Assembly: GCA_023897205.1 (NCBI GenBank)
Contig: JAHWDD010000014.1
Coordinates: 124,001 to 188,000 of the forward strand
Source of the DNA: Exophiala sp. HKRS030
Lineage: Eukaryota; Ascomycota; Eurotiomycetes; Chaetothyriales; Herpotrichiellaceae
Direction: 5' to 3'
Length of the DNA: 64,000 nucleotides
Shown here: piece by piece, positions 55,136-64,000 of the stretch
Layout of the letters: the number at the start of each line of letters is the position of its first letter
How positions within the stretch are numbered: position 1 is the first letter of the stretch
Program-made: the position numbers and the translations under genes
Notes under the pieces: model-generated
Databases searched by the model: none
What the model saw: the letters and a program-made list of their open reading frames with translations, nothing else
What the model was told of the DNA's origin: nothing

Positions 55136-55807
55136 ATGTCGGAGCCAGAGCGTAAAAGACCCCGAAGGACAAGAGATACCTCGAAGTTCAACGGAGTGAC
55201 CAAGGTAAAGTTGGTCGAACAGGTCAACGCCCTATCTGGCACGGAATTCTTCACCAAGTACGCACCATCAGAAGGGGAATGTACTTCCCGGGTAGCACCA
55301 TGCCGCACCATCAAGCGAATTGCGGCAGATCTTCCATCCGATTTGTTGGAGCAATGCTTGAGTCTGATCGAGTCGACCAGCAAAGAAGATTATGAAAACT
55401 CCGAGATCAAATGGTCTGCCTCGAAGAAGCGGAAGGAAATGAAATTGCCAGACATGAAGTACATTGTCCTACTTGATGACGAGAGTTCTGTCAACGGATT
55501 CATTTCGTTCATGGTCACCTACGAAGATGGCCACGAGGTGGTGTACATATACGAGATACACTTCAAGCCCGAATGGCAGGGCAAGGGCGTTGGGGGAAAG
55601 TTGATGAGCATTGTCGAAAGCATAGGCCGAAACGTGGGACTGGTCAAGGTCATGTTGACGGTATTCAAGGCCAACGATCGAGCTGTGCGGTGGTACACCA
55701 AACTAGGCTATGTCGAAGACGAGTTTTCTCCAGGGCCGAGAAAATTAAGGAATGGTACGGTGAAGGAGCCGAACTACATCGTACTTTCAAAGACACTGAG
55801 AAATTGA
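55136..55807 (+). CDS. N-alpha-acetyltransferase 40 (NatD, Naa40), histone H4/H2A-specific
   Basis: A single exon gives 223 residues. A GNAT fold with the acetyl-CoA loop QGKGVGG at residues 148-154, preceded by YIYEIHFKPEW and followed by VMLTVFKANDRAVRWYTKLGY. The NatD-specific segment WSASKKRKEMKLPDMKYIVL sits at about 93-112. NatD acetylates the alpha-amino group of Ser1 on histones H4 and H2A. The basic N-terminus (ERKRPRRTRD) fits nuclear entry. It ends 11 bases before the stop of the convergent PIG-U gene. Confidence 0.9.
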   Translation: MSEPERKRPRRTRDTSKFNGVTKVKLVEQVNALSGTEFFTKYAPSEGECTSRVAPCRTIKRIAADLPSDLLEQCLSLIESTSKEDYENSEIKWSASKKRKEMKLPDMKYIVLLDDESSVNGFISFMVTYEDGHEVVYIYEIHFKPEWQGKGVGGKLMSIVESIGRNVGLVKVMLTVFKANDRAVRWYTKLGYVEDEFSPGPRKLRNGTVKEPNYIVLSKTLRN

Positions 55808-55818
55808 TATCATTCTCT

Positions 55819-57074
55819 CTATATCTGTCGGACAGCTTTGCCTTTCATCTCAGGTCTCTCTAGCTCCCACTCCTCACGCATCACCGCGAACAGCGTATCA
55901 CCGACGAGAATGGTCAGTCCCAGGCTCCACACCAACGTGATGGCATAGAAGAAATTTGCATTGCCAGAACCAGCATAAATCCACAAATGGTAGAATGCTG
56001 GACCCAGGAGCGTCGAGTAGAGCAGAACCGAGGCAGCGATGAAAGTGTACCTCGTCACTAAGACAGTCAGCATCTGCTCGTCATGAAATGGGGAGTAGAC
56101 TTACGCGGTAGTATATGGGAATACATCGGAAGAAACCCAAGGTACAGCGAGACATCAGTGATGCTCGGATATGGCTTGAAGATGGCCATCAAGCCCAACA
56201 AGCTTGTGATGACGAAAAGCGGTTGATTTCGAAGTCGAATCGTCATCCCTCCAACATAGCCGACCAAGTGCAACCAGAATACTCCAATGAAGAAGTCTCG
56301 GAAGGAGTCGAAGATTTCAATAAAAAAGTACCACCATAATCCGGCATTTGGCGTCAAGTCTGGAACCGATATTTGTGCACCATAGCAAGAGGCGAGGAAG
56401 TCTTCAAAGCTGTCGGTCAAAACAAGCGTCGTTCCAAGTAGAGCTGCCAGTGCGCCTCCAAAGGCCACGACTGAGACAGAAAATGGTGCAGCTTTCCCTG
56501 ACTTATGATGAATCATGAGAAGCGTCGGTGGTAACAACAAAGCCGGATACATTGATAGATATGAGCCCATGGCCAGTCCGAACATCGCTCGTATGGCATT
56601 TCCTGACTGAGCATTGAGTATCGCTTGAATGATGGCCGCACTGGTAAATATGCTTGTAGACTTTCCCAGACATGAGAGGACAGTGAACGGATTGAACAAG
56701 TATGCCGCAGCAATCAAACGGCCATCCAATTTTTCGAATCGAGGAGTCGGAATGCGTAAGTTGTTGGCGATTGTTTGCAGAGCCACCGCATTGAGAACAT
56801 CGAGGGCGACAAAAACAAGGGTCGAAGGTAGTATTTCAAATATCACCAGTAACAATGGTGCTTGGTGATACACCCCGCCGTCATATGGTGAGAGGCCATG
56901 TTGATAAAGGAACAGTCCTTCCTGAAGCCTCTTGAAGCTGGATACAGGTGTTGATATTTCGACCTGTGTGCTCAGAAAATCGGGTAGTGCTGGGAAAACA
57001 AAGAACACCAAAAGTCGGAGGCATACAGCACCAGCGTATATGCCGATGGTCTTGCGATCCAACACAACCGTCAT
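55819..57074 (-). CDS. GPI transamidase subunit PIG-U (Gab1-like)
   Basis: Two exons (56105-57074, 55819-56057; intron 56058-56104 with an internal CTGAC branch site) give 402 residues. It is a multi-span ER membrane protein. Recognisable parts are LQEGLFLYQHGLSPYDGGVYHQAPLLL split across the first luminal region, YLFNPFTVLSCLGKSTS, the typical PIG-U core, and LWWYFFIEIFDSFRDFF near residue 250. The complex attaches GPI anchors to protein C-termini; PIG-U helps recognise the lipid. The acceptor at 56058 was chosen over one five codons downstream because it keeps the frame. Confidence 0.92.
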
Positions 57075-57295
57075 GTCTATGCCATCGATCTTGTTTGAAT
57101 ACCTAGTGAAAAGGAGTTCAGTTCGAGGCTGGACAAAGTGGCTCGATTGGGGTTGGAGAATCTGGTCTCGGCAAACTTTCCCTGCTCAAAATCTTACCCC
57201 GACCATAGAACTTTTTTTCTTCCGCAAATTCTAGCCCGCAGAGGCATCTCGAGTAATTGCGCCAGTCCAAGTATTCGTCTCAATCAACTGAAAAC

Positions 57296-59317
57296 ATGGC
57301 CAAACAGAAGAAGAAGGGCCAGGCTGGCCAGGCGAAGAACTATATCACTCGAACGCAAGCCGTCCGCAAACTCCAGATCTCGCTTCCCGACTTCCGAAGA
57401 CTCTGTATCTTCAAGGGCATCTATCCTCGTGAACCACGAAACATCAAGAAAGCCAACAAATCTGCCACTCATTCGACAACATTTTACTATACCAAAGACA
57501 TCCAGTATCTCCTCCACGAACCCCTCCTAGCCAAATTTCGAGACCAAAAGGCCCTCGACAAAAAGATTGCAAGATCACTGGGCCGCAACGAAGTGCAAGA
57601 TGCGGTGCGCCTACAAAAGATTGGCATGCCCAAGATCAAGCTTGACCACATTGTGCGCGAAAGATACCCTACTTTCATTGACGCTCTACGTGATCTCGAT
57701 GATGCATTGTCCCTCCTTTTCCTATTTGCCAATCTTCCGTCCACCACGGCCGTACCTGCAAGAGTCATTTCCCGGTGCCAACGCCTCTGCCACGAATTTG
57801 AACACTATCTCATAACTACACACTCGCTGCGCAAATCTTTCCTCTCGATCAAGGGCATCTACTACCAGGCTACGATCCAAGGCCAAGACATCATGTGGCT
57901 TGTTCCGTACAAATTCGTGCAGAGAGTTACGCAGGATGTGGACTACCGGATTATGGGCACCTTCGTCGAGTTCTACTGCACTCTACTTGGCTTCGTCAAT
58001 TATCGCCTGTACACATCCGTCGGTCTTGTCTACCCTCCGAAATTCGACGTAGCCAGCGACGAGAGAGGTGCAGAGTTAGCTGCTTTCACCTTAGAAGGAC
58101 GTGGCATCACTGCAACGGCAGAAACACAGGATGAGCAGAAGACTTTGACCAACGGTCATTCCCACAATGGCAACTCCGAAGCTATACAGGCACAGATCGA
58201 TAAGGCTGCACAGGAAGCAAGCACTGAGGACGAAACTAAGCAAGATGAGGAGCCGGAAGATCAACAGGACGCTGGCACGATTGATACCTTTACACAAGCC
58301 GCACCTGAAGGAGACATTCTACCACAACCCGACATGACCGGAGATGCTGCTACAACATTATTCTCGAACTGCACATTCTTTATCTCTCGAGAGGCCCCAC
58401 GCCACCCAGTCGAGTTTTTACTACGAGCTTTTGGATGTAAGAGAGTCGGTTGGGATGCCGTTCTCGGAGAGGGTGCATTCACACATGATGAAAAAGATCC
58501 TCGAATCACACACCAAATCGTGGACAGACCTACTCCTGCTCAACCCCTTGGCACACTCCAGGGACAAGAAGGCTCGGACAAAGATCAGAATCTCCAAGTA
58601 GTCAAGCCAGGCTACATCATGCCAGGTCGTACCTACGTCCAGCCGCAATGGGTCTGGGATTGCGTGAATGAGGGCAAGCTGTTACCTACAGATATCTATG
58701 CACCTGGTGAAACATTGCCCCCACACCTGAGTCCGTGGATCAAGCCAACTGGTGGACAGTACGATCCCAGAGCCACCTTGGAAGAGCAGGAACTCGAAGG
58801 CGAAGCTGACGACGCTGTTGATAACGATGAGGCTGCGGGTGATGAAAGTTCCGAGGTAGAGGAGATCGAGGAAGATGAGGATGAAATAGATGGCGGCATG
58901 GACATTGCGGGATCAGAAGATGATGAGGAAGATGAGGACGAGGAAGAAGATGAAGAGCTCGAAACTGCTGACGCCTTTGGTGGTTTCGATGACGCCGCTG
59001 ATGAATCTGGCGATTCGGAGCTCGGTGACGAAGCACAGTACCAGAAAGAACTCGAGGCTGAGCTCTCGGGCAAACCTGTCCCTGCACCAACGAGTCAATC
59101 CAAAGAGGACGCGCAGAAGACCAAAGCTCGTCAAGCCCGGCAAGCAGCTCAGGCGAAGAAGGATGAGGAGGTTGAACGGCAAAAAATGATGATGAGTAAC
59201 AAGAAGAGGAAGTTGTATGAGAAGATGCAACACGGAAATGCCAAACGCGATCTTGAGGCGGAGAAGTTGCGAGCGAAGAGGAGGAAGTTGGAGCGCGCGG
59301 GCAAGCAGAAAGCATGA
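57296..59317 (+). CDS. NOP7: Pescadillo homolog (NOP7), ribosome biogenesis
   Basis: A single exon gives 673 residues from ATG 57296. The N-terminal Pescadillo domain (about 1-280) shows [52 protein letters not shown] and [27 protein letters not shown] domain follows at about 348-485 ([20 protein letters not shown].., [12 protein letters not shown]). Then comes a very acidic stretch at about 510-590 and a basic coiled C-terminus ([29 protein letters not shown] split over the end). With Erb1 and Ytm1 it forms the PeBoW complex of 60S maturation in the nucleolus. It is divergent from PIG-U. Confidence 0.95.
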   Translation: MAKQKKKGQAGQAKNYITRTQAVRKLQISLPDFRRLCIFKGIYPREPRNIKKANKSATHSTTFYYTKDIQYLLHEPLLAKFRDQKALDKKIARSLGRNEVQDAVRLQKIGMPKIKLDHIVRERYPTFIDALRDLDDALSLLFLFANLPSTTAVPARVISRCQRLCHEFEHYLITTHSLRKSFLSIKGIYYQATIQGQDIMWLVPYKFVQRVTQDVDYRIMGTFVEFYCTLLGFVNYRLYTSVGLVYPPKFDVASDERGAELAAFTLEGRGITATAETQDEQKTLTNGHSHNGNSEAIQAQIDKAAQEASTEDETKQDEEPEDQQDAGTIDTFTQAAPEGDILPQPDMTGDAATTLFSNCTFFISREAPRHPVEFLLRAFGCKRVGWDAVLGEGAFTHDEKDPRITHQIVDRPTPAQPLGTLQGQEGSDKDQNLQVVKPGYIMPGRTYVQPQWVWDCVNEGKLLPTDIYAPGETLPPHLSPWIKPTGGQYDPRATLEEQELEGEADDAVDNDEAAGDESSEVEEIEEDEDEIDGGMDIAGSEDDEEDEDEEEDEELETADAFGGFDDAADESGDSELGDEAQYQKELEAELSGKPVPAPTSQSKEDAQKTKARQARQAAQAKKDEEVERQKMMMSNKKRKLYEKMQHGNAKRDLEAEKLRAKRRKLERAGKQKA

Positions 59318-59811
59318 AAGTGGTGGGATCGTTGTTGAAGCAGATGTGATGTTGCATGTTCACTTGTCCATAGCGAGGCGTTTGAGGTCTTCCAAAATGA
59401 AAAAGAAAGGATGACTGTCGTGATCGAGGATACTCGTGTCTGCGACGACGTTTTTATTACTAACGAATGGAAATCATCGTTGATTGTAATCGGTATGTTT
59501 GAGAGTCGTTGGTACTCGATGCCTTGGTCACGGAGTAACGTGAAAAGATTCGCTTGGTGCCCTGTCGAGTAGGTCAAGTGGGCAGATACTCACGGATTGA
59601 AGCGTCAATGGAGCCCATGATCTGCCGTACTTGTGCGGAGTAAATCTCGCGCCCTTGGCAAGTTTTCCGACTTTGCGCAGGCTGTTCTATGGTGGCCCTG
59701 CGCTGGGGAGAGAATAGTCAAATTCGACAATTTTTCGACATGAAAGATTGATACTCCGTACAACTCGACCCGAATTCCCCGAAGAAATTCAAAGAAAGAA
59801 AAAACCCCATC
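59318..59811. other. Intergenic spacer
   Basis: 3' region of pescadillo and promoter of the Nol12-like gene. No gene is supported; antisense open frames here are shadows. Confidence 0.5.
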
Positions 59812-60583
59812 ATGGTGCAACCACCGACGAAGCGCCGTCGAACCGAGCCCACCGTGGTCGAGGAAATCACCTTCGACCCTACGGCCCGACACGACTTTTT
59901 GACGGGATTCCACAAGCGAAAGGTGCAGAGGGCGAAGCACGCGCAAGAGGCCGCGGAGAGGAGGGCCCGGGCGGAGAGGATAGCGGAGCGGAAAAAGGTG
60001 AGTGTGTTTGGTGCTACCAGTTGTCGAACAAAATTATTTGTTTCTCCGTATATCCACACTGACCGGATTTTGACCGCAGTTGCGAGAAGAGCGAAAGGCG
60101 GACCTGGAGCGTCATGTCCAAGAAGTAAATGCCATGCTGAGGCCGGTCACGGCGCTGGACGACTCAGGGGAGGAAGAAGGAGGAGACCCCCACGCAAATT
60201 CAGACCAGGAGGAGTGGTCAGGTATCTCGGACGATCAACCAACACCCATCGACCATGAAGCAGAGTACATTGACGAAGACAAATACACCACTGTGACGGT
60301 AGAGGCTATGGATGTGAGCCGAGAAGGTCTTTTCAAGGCCGAACAAGCCAAAGACGAGGGCCACAAAACACACGGGGAGAACGCAAGACCAGATCAGGAG
60401 CCAGTAGCGGGTGTGAAGAAGCCCAAATGGACCAAGGAAAAGCCAAAGGATAACGCAGATAAGCCCAAACGGAAAAAGAAGAGGAACTTTCGGTACGAGA
60501 GCAAGGCAGAGAGGAGAACGGCACGGTCCAAAGAAAAGTCCAAAGGGCGGAAGCAAGCGCGAGAACGACGGGGTGGTGGATGA
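59812..60583 (+). CDS. Nol12/Rrp17-like ribosomal RNA processing protein
   Basis: Two exons (59812-59997, 60080-60583; intron GTGAGT..CAG) give 229 residues. The start MVQPPTKRRRTEP, EEITFDPTARHDFLTGFHKRKVQRAK and the continuous charged helix RRARAERIAERKK-LREERKADLERHV are the hallmarks of the Nop25/Nol12 family. The middle is acidic and the C-terminus very basic (KRKKKRNFRYESKAERRTARSKEKSK..). Yeast Rrp17 is a 5' to 3' exonuclease acting on pre-60S rRNA. The protein is expected in the nucleolus, in line with the neighbouring pescadillo gene. Confidence 0.88.
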
Positions 60584-60751
60584 TACGTGTTGATTCCTGT
60601 TGAAAACAACAAAACTGTCAACGCTGGTCAATTACCGAATGCCCCATGGTATCGTAGGTATGTCGTTGTCTATGCATCGCGCTGCCATCCGCTTGCCGAC
60701 AACATCTTTCGTGGCCCTTCACAAGACATAAACACCCTGTGCTCGCCCAAA

Positions 60752-61535
60752 TTAAATATTTCCCATGCTCTGCTCCAATTCTTGGAGTTCCTTTTGAAGG
60801 TCTGCGTGCTTCTTGGCCATCTCCTCGTATTTGGCCTCCCATTCATCGCGTGCTTGTTCCAAGGCTTGAACTTTGCGTTCGAAGTGGCCCGCCTTGACAT
60901 CGGTTTGACGCAGCCTGTACACCCACCGTTAGCCAATCTTTGAATATCGTACATTGTCTTTAATCTTACTTCTCGTTGGTCTCTCGCAAGGTCTTGTCGG
61001 CAACCTCGGCTTCTTCCTCGAGCACTTGAAGTTTCCGCTGGAGTGATTCGTTGAGATTGCTGTGTTCCGAGGCTTCACCAGCCGCAGCTTTGGCATCCTT
61101 GATGGCAGTTTCTAGTTTCTCGACTTCGGACTCCAGAAGGCCATTGCGGTGTGTGAGGGAAGTGATCTCTTGTTCTTTTTGAAGGTTCTCTTGCTCCAAC
61201 TGCTTGACTTTCGCTTTGAGTTCTTCCGCCTTTGCAGCATTCTCATCCGCCTCAATGCGGAGAGTGTTCATTTTCTGCTGGAAGTTAGCGAATGCGGTCG
61301 ACATGGTGGCGGACTCGGTGCAGGGCGTTGGTGTGGTAAGGGACAGCAGGATGGTGTGCAACAGGAAAGGACAGACAAATGCCCGACATATTGTGAATCG
61401 GGCCAGTGAAGCAGAAAGGCGACTGTTGTGGCAGTCTCGACTGGGTGATGCCTGCATGCCGCAGTGAAGACTGGCAGGTGCAGCGGTCAAGGGTAGAGTG
61501 AATAGCTCACGACTTACCTCCTTGATACGATCCAT
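60752..61535 (-). CDS. Tropomyosin
   Basis: Three exons (61518-61535, 60970-61274, 60752-60914; introns 243 and 55 bases) give 161 residues, the size of fungal tropomyosins. It is one long coiled coil: MDRIKE joined to KMNTLRIEADENAAKAEELKAKVKQLE and so on, ending LQELEQSMGNI. It binds along actin cables and supports formin- and myosin-based transport and cytokinesis. The first exon encodes only six residues. The first intron is unusually long, open in frame, and carries an internal ATG in a strong context (GCCACCATG at 61304) that would give a ten-residue alternative N-terminus, MSTAFANFQQ, in place of MDRIKE. Confidence 0.92.
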
Positions 61536-62102
61536 GGTGAATGCTTGCTAATGGGAAATCCAAGTGAAGTGAACCAAATTTCAAAATCAAGATGATGTGA
61601 ACTGCGCCAACTGGTTGATGGGAAGTGATCGCACAGATACAATGGTAGTGTGTATTTAGAAAGGAGAACCAACAGGCGGTCACATTTCAACAGGAGTCAG
61701 CTTTCTAGGTGGGATGGAGGGGGACGATTCAAGGGGACCGACTGTCAATTGCAGGCCAATGACAATCAGCCTTCGCGTTTGAGACTCCAGGCTTCACCGT
61801 TTGTGATTTTTAGGCCCTGGTTTCACTTTTCAAGGGCCCGAAACTACGCGTCCGGGCGGGAGAGGCGCGGCCACCTGCCTTACCTAAGACACCCCTTTAG
61901 TTGAGGCCACCAGCCGGCGTCCTTCCCATCGCGCAGGGTTCGTCAGTTACTCCGTGCTCGTTGCGCAGGCAACCAAGATCAACATCTCGATTCGCTTGCC
62001 TCGCGCGTTGATAATCTCGCGAACTCCCTACGACCTTCAGCCAAAAACCTACAAACATTGTACAGCAGAAATAACGACAATAGCCATACGGCGTCTCGAA
62101 CC
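61536..62102. promoter_or_regulatory. Divergent promoter, tropomyosin / securin-like gene
   Basis: 567 bases with no supported gene; short open frames only. Confidence 0.5.
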
Positions 62103-63431
62103 ATGCTAGCTGCTCGAGATCAAGAGAACATTGTGCACGCACGTCAGACCGCAGCAGCAGGGAAGCCTCTGAATCACACCATCCGAAGCCTCCACCCGAA
62201 GACGCCAGGAAACTTGAAAACCCCTTTCCGAGCTTCCAAGAACGATGAAAATGCTCCATTTACCTTCAAAGGACAACGAGGTCTGACCAAAGATGGCCCG
62301 AGTAAATTGGACCAGAGCTCATTTGTTACACCTCTGGGTATGGAGCGCAAAGATCATGTTTGATCACTCGCTAACTGAGAACAAGCACCGCGCAATAGGG
62401 CACCCCTCGGAGCTAAAACTACCAACGCGAAAGCCCCTGCATTCAAGACTCCTGCCGCTGCACCTTTGACAACCAAACCTGGCCGAAGCGCACAAAAACC
62501 CTCCACGGGCCGTCGATCCGGCCGGTCCAAAATCGTCGTGTCTAGGGCAGAGCCCGCAGAGGCCGACGTATTGACAGAAAGACAAGATGAGGAGGATGAA
62601 CCAGACTATGGTTATGCGCCACCTCCACCAGGTGCACTTCCAGACCCTCCATTGGACTTCAGCCCTGAGGAATTCCCTCCTCCACTGACCAGGGAAGAAT
62701 TGTCCAGAGAAATCGCAGAGCTTTACGTGAATTCGCCCAAAGATGAGAATGGCCTCTCTCTCCGTCTCAAAAAAGAGCGAGAAGAATGGGATCGACTCGA
62801 TGAGGAGAGAATCAAGGAAACTTTACTATACAAAGACATGCCTGCCGAATCCCCAAATAAGCAGGTGGATGCTATGATTGCAGCAGGACCAAAGAGGCAG
62901 AGACCCCAATTATCCAGGGTCGACACTATGCAAGCCAAGTCAGCGGCAGAGGCACTCTCTGAGCCTCAGCCACGTTTGCCATCTGCCGCCCTGAAGACGA
63001 CCCAAGCCTCAGAGCAGAAGAGAAAGGGCATTCTTCCGAGCACGAAGCCGAAGCCTTTGAGTACTTCAACAGCATCTGTCCCAAGCCGGAGTACACACGC
63101 TGCTGTCTCTAAGAACACCATTGGATTTCCGAAAGCGAAGAAGCCGCCTTCCATTATTCCCAAAGGCACAGGAGTTGACAGGTCAGGGCCTATTGCGGTA
63201 AAGAAACCGGCCAAGATCGACCAAAGCAAGATCCATCCCAAGGATTTCCGTGACCTGTATGGATCTCCACCTATCGAAAGTGATATGTGGTTTCGCCTGA
63301 AGGAGTATGAACTGCTTGAAAAGGACGGGTCCATGGATGCAGATTTAGTGGACGACTTGTTCGAGCCGGATTTCTTTCCTTTCGAAAATTCTAAGCTGGA
63401 TGATGAAGACTTTCAACTCCCCATGCCATAG
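62103..63431 (+). CDS. Securin-like, disordered cell-cycle protein (tentative)
   Basis: Two exons (62103-62337, 62386-63431; intron GTATGG..AAG with a GCTAAC branch site) give 426 residues. The splice creates VTPLAPRNRAPLGAKTTNAKA, which with DEPDYGYAPPPPG recalls fission-yeast Cut2 securin (RAPLG and EYMPPP elements). The N-terminus, MLAARDQENIVHARQ with later SKNDENAPF, has KEN-like degron sequences, though no exact KEN box. The protein is otherwise low in complexity, Pro/Lys-rich, with an acidic C-terminus (DLFEPDFFPFENSKLDDEDF) as in separase inhibitors. Securins diverge fast, so this is a suggestion; an unrelated disordered protein is the alternative. Confidence 0.5.
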
Positions 63432-63822
63432 TGAAGGGCCAAGCCGAAAAGGAAATTGGTTTCTTCATCCATGTATCTACGACTGTTAATGAATCACGAT
63501 ATTGATACCCAAGCTGGAAACATGCGGTGTATTGGGCTGAGAGTCAGGATCTTGAGTCTACCATGACAGATTCCCGAACAGCATATGGGATCCGCTGTGC
63601 AAGTATTTTAGTAATGGCAGCTTGAATAATATTTTAGGTCTTCCAGAGGCATTCTCCTTGCTCCATCACGAGTGATATGTACAATCCGCTTTGTCCTTTT
63701 TCAAGATCTTGTTCTTTGTCTAGGCCGTGGCTTCCTGACCTTCCTTTTTGTTCATACCCCTTGATACCGAACCTATCAGAAAGAAAACGGAGGTACCATC
63801 AACATACTAGAGGGCTCGTTTC
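63432..63822. other. Convergent 3' spacer
   Basis: Between two convergent stops; nothing else is recognised. Confidence 0.5.
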
Positions 63823-64000
63823 TTATGGTAATTGATCGACGCCGCCGTTGACACCACCGTTGGCGGTGGTTTGCTTGGAAAACTCCTGCGGAGGCTCAGT
63901 GACGGTGAAGTTCCAGCCAAACTGATCCTCGACCTTGCCCTGCTGGATGCCTTTCAGGGTGGTCAAGAGCTCGGTGCAGACGGGGCCGGGCTCGAGCTTG
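63823..64000 (-). CDS. C-terminal end of a probable class IV aminotransferase (partial)
   Basis: Only about 58 codons lie in the window, running in from the right edge to a stop at 63823. The reading LEPGPVCTELLTTLKGIQQGK followed by VEDQFGWNFTV resembles the end of branched-chain amino acid aminotransferases, where G-P-x-x-x-x-L-x-x-x-L-x-x-I-Q-x-G precedes the final strand. It ends in a Gly/Asn/Val-rich tail (TANGGVNGGVDQLP). Too little is present for a firm call. Confidence 0.4.
   Translation of the reverse strand, partial: KLEPGPVCTELLTTLKGIQQGKVEDQFGWNFTVTEPPQEFSKQTTANGGVNGGVDQLP

Noticed and set aside
58850..58970. GA-rich simple repeat
   Set aside because: It encodes the acidic stretch of pescadillo in frame and is not an independent repeat.

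Overview
This window is nuclear DNA of a filamentous ascomycete (Pezizomycotina). Most genes are cut by short introns of about 45 to 130 bases with GT..AG ends and CTRAC-like branch sites, and both strands carry genes. The families present (Zn2Cys6 and bZIP/DUF3425 regulators, TRI12-type MFS pumps, Baeyer-Villiger monooxygenases, fungal tropomyosin, NatD) fit that group. The wealth of ring-cleaving and ketone-oxidising enzymes would suit a Eurotiomycete such as a black yeast (Chaetothyriales), but the order is an inference. Exon boundaries were worked out by hand from splice signals and frame continuity.

Region 1 (1 to 22 kb) looks like one catabolic gene cluster. It holds the end of a sugar-type MFS transporter, a class III CoA-transferase, a bZIP/DUF3425 regulator, two Baeyer-Villiger-type flavin monooxygenases, a TRI12-like MFS transporter, an AtuA-like protein, a zinc alcohol dehydrogenase, a short-chain dehydrogenase, an alpha/beta hydrolase and an epoxide-hydrolase-like protein. 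Together these can open an epoxide, oxidise alcohol to ketone, insert oxygen to give an ester or lactone, hydrolyse it, and pass the acid on as a CoA ester. AtuA, known from bacterial acyclic-terpene degradation, points to a terpenoid or branched substrate. Three promoters in this block share the 9-mer ATGGGGCCC, and six of its promoters carry TTACGT (bZIP-type) sites.

Region 2 (22 to 42 kb) is mainly core cell biology: the spliceosomal helicase Aquarius and the THO subunit THOC1/Hpr1 in a divergent pair, a small conserved-looking protein, a 3.1 kb gene-poor stretch, a C2H2-like regulator, a five-intron hypothetical gene, a PHO84-type phosphate transporter with a CACGTG site upstream, and mitochondrial succinate-semialdehyde dehydrogenase.

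Region 3 (42.8 to 54.4 kb) is a second metabolic cluster: a peroxisomal FAD amine/amino-acid oxidase, an SV2-like MFS transporter, a third Baeyer-Villiger-type monooxygenase divergent from a Rieske non-haem iron oxygenase, a Zn2Cys6 regulator and a small cupin protein. The identical 16-base palindrome CCGGTCAGCTGACCGG lies near both ends of this cluster and has the CGG-N8-CCG geometry expected of a Zn2Cys6 binding site.

Region 4 (55 to 64 kb) is housekeeping: NatD histone acetyltransferase, PIG-U, pescadillo, a Nol12/Rrp17-like protein, tropomyosin with a likely alternative N-terminus, a securin-like protein, and the end of a probable class IV aminotransferase.
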